Counted from the stretch's first letter, positions 27,201-40,408 are shown. The stretch is 64,000 bases of DNA from Gordius sp. MW1 (GCA_964036665.1 OZ038531.1:11780168-11844167), one strand, 5' to 3'. Numbers and translations are program-made. The notes: generated by a model from the letters alone, not told the origin.

Positions 27201-30200
27201 CTTTTATATATTTTTTTACGCTCTTTCACATAGAATCGAGAAAAATAAATATTTTTACCTCAAAATTTTTCACATATTTTTCTTTGAACCGTATTCATCC
27301 GATGAAAGTTGTCGTTTTCAGACGTGGTTTCTATGATCCCAAGTAAAAATTTATCAGAATCTAAAAACTATTACTTTGAAATCATGATCGCATAGAGCCA
27401 TTTTCAAAAATTAAGCACTCACGTTGCGATACAACAAACTAATCGCAACAATAAAACGTTGTCTTTTGTCAAAATGATAGTTCTCGCAGCTTAAAACCTC
27501 TTTTCAGAAGTCAATCGAGGATAATAGGGTTCTCAAATTGGCTTACTTTTATATATTTCTTTACGCTCTTTCACATAGAATCGTAAAAAATAAATATTTT
27601 TACCTCAAAATTTTTTACATATTTTTCTTTGAACCGTATTCATCCGATGAAAGTTGGCGTTTTCAGACGTGGTTTCTATGATCCCAAGTAAAGATTTATC
27701 AGAATCTAAAAACTATTACTTTGAAATCATAATCGCATAGAGCAGTTTTCAAAAATTAAGCACTCACGTTGTGATACAACAAACTAATCGCAACAATAAA
27801 ACGTTGTCTTTTGTCAAAATGATAGTTCTCGCAGCTTAAAACCTCTTTTCAGAAGTCAATCGAGGATAATAGGATTCTCAAATTGGCTTACTTTTATATA
27901 TTTTTTTATGCTCTTTCACATAGAATCGAAAAAATAAATATTTTTACCTCAAAATTTTTCACATATTTTTCTTTGAACCGTATTCATCCGATGAAAGTTG
28001 TCGTTTTCAGACGTGGTTTCTATGATCCCAAGTAAAAATTTATCAGAATCTAAAAACTATTACTTTGAAATCATGATCGCATAGAGCAGTTTTCAAAAAT
28101 TAAGCAATCACGTTTACAACAAACTAATCTCAACAATAAAACGTTGTCTTTTGTCAAAATGATAGTTCTCGCAGCTTAAAACCTCTTTTCGGAAGTCAAT
28201 CGAGGATAATAGGATTCTCAAATTGGCTTACTTTTATATATTTTTTCATGCTCTTTCACATAGAATCGAAAAAAATAAATATTTTTACCTCAAAATTTTT
28301 TACATATTTTTCTTTGAACCGTATTCATCCGATGAAAGTTGTCGTTTTCAGACGTGGTTTCTATGATCCCAAGTAAAAATTTATCAGAATCTAAAAACTA
28401 TTACTTTGAAATCATGATCGCATAGAATAGTTTTCAAAAATTAAGCACTCACGTTGCGATACAACAAACTAATCGCAACAATAAAACGTTGTCTTTTGTC
28501 AAAATGATCTCGCAGCTTAAAACCTCTTTTCGGAAGTCAATCGAGGATAATAGGATTCTCAAATTGGCTTACTTTTATATATTTTCTCATGCTCTTTCAC
28601 GTAGAATCGAAAAAAATAAATTTTTTTGCCTCAAAATTTTTCACATATTTTTCTTTGAACCGTATTCATCCGATGAAAGTTGTCATTTTCAGACGTGGTT
28701 TCTATGATCCCAAGTAAAAATTTATCAGAATCTAAAACTATTACTTTGAAATCATGATCGCATAGAGCAGTTTTCAAAAATTAAGCACTCACGTTGCGAT
28801 ACAACAAACTAATCGCAACAATAAAACGTTGTCTTTTGTCAAAATGATAGTTCTCGCAGCTTAAAACCTCTTTTCGGAAGTCAATCGGGGATATAAATAT
28901 TCTAAAATTGGCTTACTTTTATATATTTTTTTATGCTCTTTCACATAGAATCGAAAAAAATAAATATTTTAACCTCAAAATCTTTCACATATTTTTCTTT
29001 GAACCGTATTCATCCGATGAAAGTTGTCGTTTTCAGACGTGTTTTCTATGATCCCAAGTAAGAATTTATCATAATCTAAAAACTATTACTTTGAAATCAT
29101 GATCGCATAGAGCAGTTTTCAAAAATTAAGCACTACGTTGCGATACAACAAACTAATCGCAACAATAAAACGTTGTCTTTTGTCAAAATGATAGTTCTCG
29201 CAGCTTAAAACCTCTTTTCGGAAGTCAATCGAGGATAATAGGATTCTCAAATTGGCTTACGTTTATATATTTTTTCATGCTCTTTCACATAGAATCGAAA
29301 AAATAAATATTTTTACCTCAAAATTTTTCACATATTTTTCTTTGAAACGTATTCATCCGATGAAAGTTGTCGTTTTCAGACGTGGTTTCTATGATCCCAA
29401 GTAAAAATTTATCAGAATCTAAAAACTATTACTTTGAAATCATGATCGCATAGAGCAGTTTTCAAAAATTAAGCACTCACGTTGCGATACAACAAACTAA
29501 TCGTAACAATAAAACGTTGTCTTTTGTCAAAATGATAGTTCTCGCAGCTTAAAACCTCTTTTCGGAAGTCAATCGAGGATAATAGGATTCTCAAATTGGC
29601 TTACTTTTATATATTTTTTCATGCTCTTTCACGTAGAATCGAAAAAAATAAATATTTTTACCTTAAAATTTTTCACATATTTTTCTTTGAACCGTATTCA
29701 TCCGATGAAAGTTGTCGTTTTCAGACGTGGTTTCTATGATCCCAAGTAAAAATTTATCAGAATTTAAAAACTATTACTTTGAAATCATGATCGCATAGAG
29801 CAGTTTTCAAAAATTAAGCACTCACGTTGCGATACAACAAACTAATCTCAACAATAAAACGTTGTCTTTTGTCAAAATGATAGTTCTCGCAGCTTAAAAC
29901 CTCTTTTCGGAAGTCAATCGAGGATAATAGGATTCCCAAATTGGCTTACTTTTATATATTTTTTCATGCTCTTTCACGTAGAATCGAAAAAAATAAATAT
30001 TTTTGCCTCAAAATTTTTCACATATTTTTCTTTGAACCGTATTCATCCGATGAAAGTTGTCGTTTTCAGACGTGGTTTCTATGATCCCAAGTAAAAATTT
30101 ATCAGAATCTAAAAACTATTACTTTGAAATCATGATCGCATAGAGCAGTTTTCAAAAATTAAGCACTCACGTTGCGATACAAAAAACTAATCGCAACAAT

Positions 30201-33200
30201 AAAACGTTGTCTATTGTCAAAATGATAGTTCTCGCAGCTTAAAACCTCTTTTCGGAAGTCAATCGGGGATATAAATATTCTAAAATTGGCTTACTTTTAT
30301 ATATTTTTTTATGCTCTTTCACATAGAACCAAAAAAAATAAATATTTTTACCTCAAAATTTTTCACATATTTTTCTTTGAACCGTATTCATCCGATAAAA
30401 GTTGTCGTTTTCAGACGTGGTTTCTATGATCCCAAGTAAAAATTTATCAGAATCTAAAAACTATTACTTTGAAATCATGATCGCATAGAGCAGTTTTCAA
30501 AAATTAAGCACTCACGTTGCGATACAACAAACTAATTGCAACAATAAAACGTTGTCTTTTGTCAAAATGATAGTTCTCGCAGCTTAAAACCTCTTTCGAG
30601 GATAATAGGATTCTCAAATTGGCTTACTTTTATATATTTTTTCATGCTCTTTCACATAGAATCGAAAAAATAAATATTTTTACCTCAAAATTTTTCACAT
30701 ATTTTTCTTTGAACCGTATTCATCCGATGAAAGTTGTCGTTTTCAGACGTGGTTTCTATGATCCCAAGTAAAAATTTATCAGAATCTAAAAACTATTACT
30801 TTGAAATCATGATCGCATAGAGCAGTTTTCAAAAATTAAGCACTCACGTTGCGATACAACAAACTAATCGCAACAATAAAACGTTGTCTTTTGTCAAAAT
30901 GATAGTTCTCGCAGCTTAAAACCTCTTTTCGGAAGTCAATCGAGGATAATAGGATTCTCAAATTAGCTTACTTTTATATATTTTTTCATGCTCTTTCACA
31001 TAGAATCGAAAAAAATAAATATTTTTACCTCAAAATTTTTCACATATTTTCTTTGAACCGTATTCATCCGATGAAAGTTGTCGTTTTCAGACGTGGTTTC
31101 TATGATCTCAAGTAAAAATTTATCAGAATTTAAAAACTATTACTTTGAAATCATGATCGCAAGAGCAGTTTTCAAAAATTACTCACGTTGCGATACAACA
31201 AACTAATCGCAACAATAAAACGTTGTTTTTTGTCAAAATGATAGTTCTCGCAGCTTAAAACCTCTTTTCGGAAGTCAATCGAGGATAATAGGATTCTCAA
31301 ATTGGCTTACTTTTATATATTTTTTCATGCTCTTTCACATAGAATCGAAAAAAATAAATATTTTTACCTCAAAATTTTTCACATATTTTCTTTGAACCGT
31401 ATTCATCCGATGAAAGTTGTCGTTTTCAGACGTGGTTTCTATGATCCCAAGTAAAAATTTATCAGAATTTAAAAACTATTACTTTGAAATCATGATCGCA
31501 AGAGCATTTTTCAAAAATTAAGCACTCACGTTGCGATACAACAAACTAATCGCAACAATAAAACGTTGTTTTTTGTCAAAATGATAGTTCTCGCAGCTTA
31601 AAACCTCTTTTCGGAAGTCAATCGAGGATAATAGGATTCTCAAATTGGCTTACTTTTATATATTTTTTCATGCTCTTTCACATAGAATCGAAAATAATAA
31701 ATATTTTTGCCTCAAAATTTTTCACATATTTTTCTTTGAACCGTATTCATCCGATGAAAGTTGTCGTTTTCAGACGTGGTTTCTATGATCCCAAGTAAAA
31801 ATTTATCAGAATCTAAAAACTATTACTTTGAAATCATGATCGCATAGAGCAGTTTTCAAAAATTAAGAACTCACGTTGCGATACAAAAAACTAATCGCAA
31901 CAATAAAACGTTGTCTTTTGTCAAAATGTTAGTTCTCGCAGCTTAAAACCTCTTTTCGGAAGTCAATCGGGGATAGAAATATTCTAAAATTGGCTTACTT
32001 TTATATATTTTTTTATGCTCTTTCACATAGAATCGAAAAAAATAAATATTTTTACCTCAAAATTTTTCACGTATTTTTCTTTGAACCGTATTCATCCGAT
32101 GAAAGTTGTCGTTTTCAGACGTGGTTTCTATGATCCCAAGTAAAAATTTATCAGAATCTAAAAACTATTACTTTGAAATCATGATCGCATAGAGCAGTTT
32201 TCAAAAATTAAGCACTCACGTTGCGATACAACAAACTAATCGCAACAATAAAACGTTGTCTTTTGTCAAAATGATAGTTCTCGCAGCTTAAAACCTCTTT
32301 TAGGAAGTCAATCGAGGATAATAGGATTCTCAAATTGGCTTACTTTTATATATTTTTTCATGCTCTTTCACATAGAATTGAAAAAAATAAATATTTTTGC
32401 CTCAAAAATTTTCACATATTTTTCTTTGAACCGTATTCATCCGATGAAAGTTGTCGTTTTCAGACGTGGTTTCTATGATCCCAAGTAAAAATTTATCAGA
32501 ATCTAAAAACTATTACTTTGAAATCATGATCGCATAGAGCAGTTTTCAAAAATTAAGCACTCACGATACAACAAACTAATCGCAACAATAAAACGTTGTC
32601 TTTTGTCAAAATGATAGTTCTCGCAGCTTAAAATCTCTTTTCGGAAGTCAATCGAGGATAATAGGATTCTCAAATTGGCTTACTTTTATATATTTTTTCA
32701 TGCTCTTTCACATAGAATTGAAAAAAATAAATATTTTTACCTCAAAATTTTTCACGTATTTTTCTTTGAACCGTATTCATCCGATGAAAGTTGTCGTTTT
32801 CAGACGTGGTTTCTATGATCCCAAGTAAAAATTTATCAGAATCTAAAAACTATTACTTTGAAATCATGATCGCATAGAGCAGTTTTCAAAAAAGCACTCA
32901 CGTTGCGATACAACAAACTAATCGCAACAATAAAACGTTGTCTTTTGTCAAAATGATAGTTCTCGCAGCTTAAAACCTCTTTTCGGAAGTCAATCGAGGA
33001 TAATAGGATTTTCAAATTGGCTTACTTTTGTATATTTTTTTATGCTCTTTCACATAGAATCGAAAAAAATAAATATTTTTACCTCAAAATTTTTCACGTA
33101 TTTTTCTTTGAACCGTATTCATCCGATGAAAGTTGTCGTTTTCAGACGTGGTTTCTATGATCCCAAGTAAAAATTTATCAGAATCTAAAAACTATTACTT

Positions 33201-36200
33201 TGAAATCATGATCGCATAGAGCAGTTTTCAAAAATTAAGCACTCACGTTGCGATACAACAAATTAATCGCAACAATAAAACGTTGTCTTTTGTCAAAATG
33301 ATAGTTCTCGCAGCTTAAAACCTCTTTTCGGAAGTCAATCGAGGATAATAGGATTCTCAAATTGGCTTACTTTTATATATTTTTTCATGCTCTTTCACAT
33401 AGAATCGAAAAAAATAAATATTTTTACCTCAAAATTTTTCACATATTTTCTTTGAACCGTATTCATCCGATGAAAGTTGTCGTTTTCAGATGTGGTTTCT
33501 ATGATCCCAAGTAAAAATTTATCAGAATTTAAAAACTATTACTTTGAAATCATGATCGCATAGAGCAGTTTTCAAAAATTAAGCACTCACGTTGCGATAC
33601 AAAAAACTAATCGCAACAATAAAACGTTGTTTTTTGTCAAAATGATAGTTCTCGCAGCTTAAAACCTCTTTTCGGAAGTCAATCGGGGATATAAATATTC
33701 TAAAATTGGCTTACTTTTATATATTTTTTCATGCTCTTTTACATAGAATCGAAAAAAATAAATATTTTTGCCTCAAAATTTTTCACATATTTTTCTTTGA
33801 ACCGTATTCATCCGATGAAAGTTGTCGTTTTCAGACGTGGTTTCTATGATCCCAAGTAAAAATTTATCAGAATCTAAAAACTATTACTTTGAAATCATGA
33901 TCGCATAGAGCAGTTTTCAAAAATTAAGCACTCACGTTGCGATACAAAAAACTAATCGCAACAATAAAACGTTGTCTATTGTCAAAATGATAGTTCTCGC
34001 AGCTTAAAACCTCTTTTCGGAAGTCAATCGGGGATATAAATATTCTAAAATTGGCTTACTTTGATATATTTTTTTATGCTCTTTCACATAGAACCGAAAA
34101 AAATAAATATTTTTACCTCAAAATTTTTCACATATTTTTCTTTGAACCGTATTCATCCGATGAAAGTTGTCGTTTTCAGACGTGGTTTCTATGATCCCAA
34201 GTAAAAATTTATCAGAATCTAAAAACTATTACTTTGAAATCATGATCGCATAGAGCAGTTTTCAAAAATTAAGCCCTCACGTTGCGATACAACAAACTAA
34301 TTGCAACAATAAAACGTTGTCTTTTGTCAAAATGATAGTTCTCGCAGCTTAAAACCTCTTTCGAAGATAATAGGATTCTCAAATTGGCTTACTTTTATAT
34401 ATTTTTTCATGCTCTTTCACATAGAATCGAAAAAATAAATATTTTTACCTCAAAATTTTTCACATATTTTTGAACCGTATTCATCCGATGAAAGTTGTCG
34501 TTTTCAGACGTGGTTTCTATGATCCCAAGTAAAAATTTATCAGAATCTAAAAACTATTACTTTGAAATCATGATCGCATAGAGCAGTTTTCAAAAATTAA
34601 GCACTCACGTTGCGATACAACAAACTAATCGTAACAATAAAACGTTGTCTTTTGTCAAAATGATAGTTCTCGCAGCTTAAAACCTCTTTTCGGAAGTCAA
34701 TCGAGGATAATAGGATTCTCAAATTGGCTTACTTTTATATATTTTTTTATGCTCTTTCACATAGAATCGAAAAAAATAAATATTTTTACCTCAAAATTTT
34801 TCACATATTTTTCTTTTAACCGTATTCATCCGATGAAAGTTGTCGTTTTCAGACGTGGTTTCTATGATCCCAAGTAAAAATTTATCAGAATCTAAAAACT
34901 ATTACTTTGAAATCATGATCGCATAGAGCAGTTTTCAAAAATTAAGCACTCACGTTGCGATACAACAAACTAATCGCAACAATAAAACGTTGTCTTTTGT
35001 CAAAATGATAGTTCTCGCAGCTTAAAACCTCTTTTCGGAAGTCAATCGGGGATATAAATATTCTAAAATTGGCTTACTTTTATATATTTTTTCATGCTCT
35101 TTTACATAGAATCGAAAAAAATAAATATTTTTGCCTCAAAATTTTTCACATATTTTTCTTTGAACCGTATTCATCCGATGAAAGTTGTCGTTTTCAGACG
35201 TGGTTTCTATGATCCCAAGTAAAAATTTATCAGAATTTAAAAACTATTACTTTGAAATCATGATCGCATAGAGCAGTTTTCAAAAATTAAGCACTCACGT
35301 TGCGATACAAAAAACTAATCGCAACAATAAAACGTTGTTTTTTGTCAAAATGATAGTTCTCGCAGCTTAAAACCTCTTTTCGGAAGTCAATCGGGGATAT
35401 AAATATTCTAAAATTGGCTTACTTTTATATATTTTTTCATGCTCTTTTACATAGAATCGAAAAAAATAAATATTTTTGCCTCAAAATTTTTCACATATTT
35501 TTCTTTGAACCGTATTCATCCGATGAAAGTTGTCGTTTTCAGACGTGGTTTCTATGATCCCAAGTAAAAATTTATCAGAATCTAAAAACTATTACTTTGA
35601 AATCATGATCGCATAGAGCAGTTTTCAAAAATTAAGCACTCACGTTGCGATACAAAAAACTAATCGCAACAATAAAACGTTGTCTATTGTCAAAATGATA
35701 GTTCTCGCAGCTTAAAACCTCTTTTCGGAAGTCAATCGGGGATATAAATATTCTAAAATTGGCTTACTTTTATATATTTTTTTATGCTCTTTCACATAGA
35801 ACCGAAAAAAATAAATATTTCTACCTCAAAATTTTTCACATATTTTTCTTTGAACCGTATTCATCCGATGAAAGTTGTCGTTTTCAGACGTGGTTTCTAT
35901 GATCCCAAGTAAAAATTTATCAGAATCTAAAAACTATTACTTTGAAATCATGATCGCATAGAGCAGTTTTCAAAAATTAAGCCCTCACGTTGCGATACAA
36001 CAAACTAATTGCAACAATAAAACGTTGTCTTTTGTCAAAATGATAGTTCTCGCAGCTTAAAACCTCTTTCGAAGATAATAGGATTCTCAAATTGGCTTAC
36101 TTTTATATATTTTTTCATGCTCTTTCACATAGAATCGAAAAAATAAATATTTTTACCTCAAAATTTTTCACATATTTTTCTTTGAACCGTATTCATCCGA

Positions 36201-36689
36201 TGAAAGTTGTCGTTTTCAGACGTGGTTTCTATGATCCCAAGTAAAAATTTATCAGAATCTAAAAACTATTACTTTGAAATCATGATCGCATAGAGCAGTT
36301 TTCAAAAATTAAGCACTCACGTTGCGATACAACAAACTAATCGTAACAATAAAACGTTGTCTTTTGTCAAAATGATAGTTCTCGCAGCTTAAAACCTCTT
36401 TTCGGAAGTCAATCGAGGATAATAGGATTCTCAAATTGGCTTACTTTTATATATTTTTTCATGCTCTTTCACATAGAATCAAAAAAATAAATATTTTTAC
36501 CTCAAAATTTTTCACATATTTTTCTTTGAACCGTATTCATCCGATGAAAGTTGTCGTTTTCAGACGTGGTTTCTATGATCCCAAGTAAAAATTTATCAGA
36601 ATTTAAAAACTATTACTTTGAAATCATGATCGCATAGAGCAGTTTTCAAAAATTAAGCACTCACGTTGCGATACAACAAACTAATCGCA

Positions 36690-38068
36690 ACAATAAAACG
36701 TTGTCTTTTGTCAAAATGATAGTTCTCGCAGCTTAAAACCTCTTTTCGGAAGTCAATCGAGGATAATAGGATTCTCAAATTGGCTTACTTTTATATATTT
36801 TTTCATGCTCTTTCACATAGAATCGAAAAAAATAAATATTTTTACCTCAAAATTTTTTACTTATTTTTCTTTGAACCGTATTCATCCGATGAAAGTTGTC
36901 GTTTTCAGACGTGGTTTCTATGATCCCAAGTAAAAATTTATCAGAATTTAAAAACTATTACTTTGAAATCATGATCGCATAGATCAGTTTTCAAAAATTA
37001 AGCACTCACGTTGCGATACAACAAACTAATCGCAACAATAAAACGTTGTCTTTTGTCAAAATGATAGTTCTCGCAGCTTAAAACCTCTTTTCGGAAGTCA
37101 ATCGAGGATAATAGGATTCTCAAATTGGCTTACTTTTATATATTTTTTCATGCTCTTTCACATAGAATCGAAAAAAGGAATATTTTTGCCTCAAAATTTT
37201 TCACATATTTTTCTTTGAACCGTATTCATCCGATGAAAGTTGTCGTTTTCAGAAGTGGTTTCTATGATCCCAAGTAAAAATTTATCAGAATTTACAAACT
37301 ATTACTTTGAAATCATGATCGCATAGAGCAGTTTTCAAAAATTAAGCACTCACGTTGCGATACAACAAACTAATCGCAACAATAAAACGTTGTCTTTTGT
37401 CAAAATGATAGTTCTCGCAGCTTAAAACCTCTTTGCGGAAGTCAATCGAGGATAATAGGATTCTCAAATTGGCTTACTTTTATATATTTTTTCATGCTCT
37501 TTCACATAGAATCGAAAAAAATAAATATTTTTACCTCAAAATTTTTTACTTATTTTTCTTTGAACCGTATTCATCCGATGAAAGTTGTCGTTTTCAGACG
37601 TGGTTTCTATGATCCCAAGTAAAAATTTATCAGAATTTAAAAACTATTACTTTGAAATCATGATCGCATAGAGCAGTTTTCAAAAATTAAGCACTCACGT
37701 TGCGATACAACAAACTAGTCGCAACAATAAAACGTTGTCTTTTGTCAAAATGATAGTTCTCGCAGCTTAAAACCTCTTTTAGGAAGTCAATCGAGGATAA
37801 TAGGATTCTCAAATTGGCTTACTTTTATATATTTTTTCATGCTCTTTTACATAGAATTGAAAAAAATAAATATTTTTGCCTCAAAAATTTTCACATATTT
37901 TTCTTTGAACCGTATTCATCCGATGAAAGTTGTCGTTTTCAGACGTGGTTTCTATGATCCCAAGTAAAAATTTATCAGAATTTAAAAACTATTACTTTGA
38001 AATCATGATCGCATAGAGCAGTTTTCAAAAATTAAGCACTCACGTTGCGATACAACAAACTAATCGCA
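36690..38068. repeat. Tetramer higher-order repeat, copy 1 (~1,379 bp)
   Basis: This four-monomer block is followed directly by a second copy. Private variants repeat at 1,379-bp spacing: AAAAAAGGAATATTTTTG (37171 and 38550), CAAACTAGTCG (about 37712 and 39091), TTTTTTACTTATTTTTC, CATAGATCAG, and TTTTACATAGAATTG. This copy is uninterrupted, so it serves as the empty-site reference for the transposon insertion in copy 2. Confidence 0.85.
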
Positions 38069-39343
38069 ACAATAAAACGTTGTCTTTTGTCAAAATGATA
38101 GTTCTCGCAGCTTAAAACCTCTTTTCGGAAGTCAATCGAGGATAATAGGATTCTCAAATTGGCTTACTTTTATATATTTTTTCATGCTCTTTCACATAGA
38201 ATCGAAAAAAATAAATATTTTTACCTCAAAATTTTTTACTTATTTTTCTTTGAACCGTATTCATCCGATGAAAGTTGTCGTTTTCAGACGTGGTTTCTAT
38301 GATCCCAAGTAAAAATTTATCAGAATTTAAAAACTATTACTTTGAAATCATGATCGCATAGATCAGTTTTCAAAAATTAAGCACTCACGTTGCGATACAA
38401 CAAACTAATCGCAACAATAAAACGTTGTCTTTTGTCAAAATGATAGTTCTCGCAGCTTAAAACCTCTTTTCGGAAGTCAATCGAGGATAATAGGATTCTC
38501 AAATTGGCTTACTTTTATATATTTTTTCATGCTCTTTCACATAGAATCGAAAAAAGGAATATTTTTGCCTCAAAATTTTTCACATATTTTTCTTTGAACC
38601 GTATTCATCCGATGAAAGTTGTCGTTTTCAGAAGTGGTTTCTATGATCCCAAGTAAAAATTTATCAGAATTTACAAACTATTACTTTGAAATCATGATCG
38701 CATAGAGCAGTTTTCAAAAATTAAGCACTCACGTTGCGATACAACAAACTAATCGCAACAATAAAACGTTGTCTTTTGTCAAAATGATAGTTCTCGCAGC
38801 TTAAAACCTCTTTGCGGAAGTCAATCGAGGATAATAGGATTCTCAAATTGGCTTACTTTTATATATTTTTTCATGCTCTTTCACATAGAATCGAAAAAAA
38901 TAAATATTTTTACCTCAAAATTTTTTACTTATTTTTCTTTGAACCGGATTCATCCGATGAAAGTTGTCGTTTTCAGACGTGGTTTCTATGATCCCAAGTA
39001 AAAATTTATCAGAATTTAAAAACTATTACTTTGAAATCATGATCGCATAGAGCAGTTTTCAAAAATTAAGCACTCACGTTGCGATACAACAAACTAGTCG
39101 CAACAATAAAACGTTGTCTTTTGTCAAAATGATAGTTCTCGCAGCTTAAAACCTCTTTTAGGAAGTCAATCGAGGATAATAGGATTCTCAAATTGGCTTA
39201 CTTTTATATATTTTTTCATGCTCTTTTACATAGAATTGAAAAAAATAAATATTTTTGCCTCAAAAATTTTCACATATTTTTCTTTGAACCGTATTCATCC
39301 GATGAAAGTTGTCGTTTTCAGACGTGGTTTCTATGATCCCAAG
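38069..39343. repeat. Tetramer higher-order repeat, copy 2, cut by the transposon
   Basis: Second copy of the 1,379-bp tetramer. It is the immediate left flank of the hAT-like element, which entered the fourth monomer at ATCCCAAG. The first copy carries the same site intact at about 37960. The transposon therefore arrived after this duplication, or was lost from the other copy. Confidence 0.8.
39336..39343. repeat. Left target-site duplication ATCCCAAG
   Basis: Eight satellite bases ATCCCAAG immediately before the transposon, repeated exactly at 44273-44280 after it. Joining the flanks at one copy restores the ordinary monomer reading CTATGATCCCAAGTAAAAA. An 8-bp duplication is characteristic of the hAT superfamily. 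The T at position 2 and A at position 7 fit the nTnnnnAn preference described for Ac-like hAT elements. Confidence 0.95.
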
Positions 39344-39460
39344 TAGAGATGGGCATTTTCCCGGGAATTTTAATTGAGGGAATATTCCCGGGAAAATACG
39401 GGAATTTAGGGGAAAAAACGGGAATATAGGGGAAAAAACGGGAATTTCGGGGAATTAATG
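39344..39460 (+). repeat. Left terminal and subterminal repeats of the hAT-like element
   Basis: The terminal inverted repeat TAGAGATGG is followed by TTTTCCCGGGAA and AATATTCCCGGGAAAA palindromic blocks. A 20-bp direct repeat follows, beginning ACGGGAAT and containing AGGGGAAAA, at 39398, 39418 and, more divergent, 39438. Clustered short subterminal repeats are typical transposase-binding sites in hAT elements. The binding role here is inferred. Confidence 0.8.
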
Positions 39461-39708
39461 GGGAAAATAAACAATTCAATTATGAAAAAAACATGCTAAT
39501 ATACAAAACGAAATGCTAATTAAGTTTATTTGTCCAATAATATACAATATTCTATCACAAATTAGCATCACATTAAAAATTGTCAATGTTTGAACTTTGA
39601 CTATCGTCATTTAGCGAGGAAATCGATTCATCAGAGGAAGATAATGATAGCGTTATTGGTTTTAAACTGACAGAATTCTTCAAGTGCATATTGTGTCTTA
39701 TCGACACT
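39461..39708. other. Unique AT-rich interior of the hAT-like element, left
   Basis: This holds non-repetitive, AT-rich sequence between the subterminal repeats and the minisatellite. Apart from the weak minus-strand open frame at 39573-39689, no gene, promoter or RNA structure was recognised. Confidence 0.6.
39573..39689 (-). other. Short open frame, possible transposase remnant
   Basis: A 38-codon minus-strand frame with ATG at 39689 and stop TAA at 39573. The product is Ser/Asp-rich (residues 14-35 are mostly S, D, E, N) after a short MHLKN start. Read further upstream it continues as SIRHN before MHLKN, and this R-H-x-M-H spacing loosely recalls the end of a BED zinc finger in hAT transposases, after which serine-rich linkers are common. 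It meets the minisatellite directly upstream. The similarity is weak and could be chance. It may equally be non-coding filler of the transposon. Confidence 0.2.
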
Positions 39709-40294
39709 ACAACTGACTAAATTGTAATGGTCCAAAAATCTAAATATAACTTTGATTAAATTGCTTATAAGAATTTACTTGAGTTTACTGTGTGTGAAGT
39801 GGAATTGAAAAATGACAACTGACTAAATTGTAATGGTCCAAAAATCTAAATATAACTTTGTTTATATTGCTTATAAGAATTTACTTGAGTTTATTGTGTG
39901 TGTAAAGTGGAATGGAAAAATGACAACTGACTAAATTCAAATGGTCTAAAAATCTAAATACAACTTTGATTAAATTGCTTATAAGAATTTACTTGAGTTT
40001 ACTGTGTGTAAAGTGGAATTGAAAAATGACAACTGACTAAATTGTAATGGTCCAAAAATCTAAATATAACTTTGATTAAATTGCTTATAAGAATTTACTT
40101 GAGTTTACTGTGTGTGAAGTGGAATTGAAAAATGACAACTGACTAAATTGTAATGGTCCAAAAATCTAAATATAACTTTGTTTATATTGCTTATAAGAAT
40201 TTACTTGAGTTTACTGTGTGTGTAAAGTGGAATGGAATAATGACAACTGACTAAATTCAAATGGTCCAAAAATCTAAATACAACTTTGATTAAA
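39709..40294. repeat. Minisatellite inside the hAT-like element, left part
   Basis: Tandem units starting with ACAACTGACTAAATT at 39709, 39815, 39923, 40029, 40135 and 40243 (periods 106, 108, 106, 106, 108). Units 1 and 4, 2 and 5, and 3 and 6 share private variants: TTTGATTAAATTGC with TGTGTGAAGTGG, TTTGTTTATATTGC with GGAATGG, and AAATTCAAATGG with ATACAACTTTG. The real period is therefore a 320-bp trimer. The sixth unit is cut at 40294 by the poly(A) end of the retrotransposon. Confidence 0.92.
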
Positions 40295-40408
40295 TTTTTT
40301 TTTTTTTTTTTTTTAAATGAATATATTGTTTATTATAACGTAAGAACATTATAAAAACGAAGTGTCAAAATTCGAAAAATATAGCGGATGTAAAACAAAA
40401 TAAAAATA
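40295..40408 (-). other. 3' UTR and poly(A) tail of the retrotransposon
   Basis: On the minus strand, about 94 nt follow the last coding remnant and then a pure 20-nt A run (plus-strand T run 40295-40314). A few bases of the run could belong to the target, which also has Ts here. The tail fixes the element's orientation and indicates insertion by target-primed reverse transcription of a polyadenylated RNA. Confidence 0.88.
40329..40334 (-). promoter_or_regulatory. Polyadenylation signal AATAAA
   Basis: Minus-strand AATAAA (plus TTTATT), about 15 nt before the poly(A) tail, which is the canonical distance. It is likely the signal that ended the retroelement's transcript. Confidence 0.75.

Larger units (their letters stand above)
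1..39343. repeat. Left arm of a ~345-bp satellite DNA array
   Basis: Head-to-tail tandem array of an AT-rich monomer. The marker TTGTCAAAATGA recurs at 1, 344, 684, 1029, 1374 and 1719, giving periods of 340-345 bp, and this continues without a break to 39343 (about 114 copies). Every monomer has the same orientation. Landmarks in order are TTGTCAAAATGATAG, a CTCGCAGCTTAAAACCTC block, TTATATATTTTTT, an A/T-tract block, CCGATGAAAGTTGTCG, ATGATCCCAAG or GATGATAAAAAG, and a dyad GTTGCGAT...ATCGCAAC. The array starts mid-monomer, so it extends beyond the window. A length near 345 bp is about two nucleosome repeats, common for animal satellites. No gene is seen in this stretch. Short open frames recur because the monomer recurs, and most copies close them with stops or frameshifts. 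A centromeric or pericentromeric role is possible, but nothing in the sequence proves it. Confidence 0.98.
23741..39343. repeat. Homogenised type-B satellite core, left of the transposon
   Basis: Almost all monomers here are type B with few differences. Private variants reveal shorter higher-order duplications. A 25-bp deletion occurs at 24208 and 26249 (spacing 2,041 bp). Monomers with GGGGATATAAATATTC occur at about 26826, 28887, 30266, 33684, 34028, 35047, 35391 and 35737. A CTCTTTCGAAGATAATAGG deletion variant occurs at about 34360 and 36065 (about 1.7 kb). A tetramer block of 1,379 bp ends at the transposon. No gene is seen. Confidence 0.85.

Noticed and set aside
28489..28707. 72-codon frame in a core satellite monomer
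   Set aside because: Created by a small deletion in one monomer; neighbouring copies do not keep it open.
1..39343. CRISPR array
   Set aside because: The whole ~345-bp unit repeats, with no short repeat alternating with unique spacers; this is satellite DNA in a eukaryotic context.
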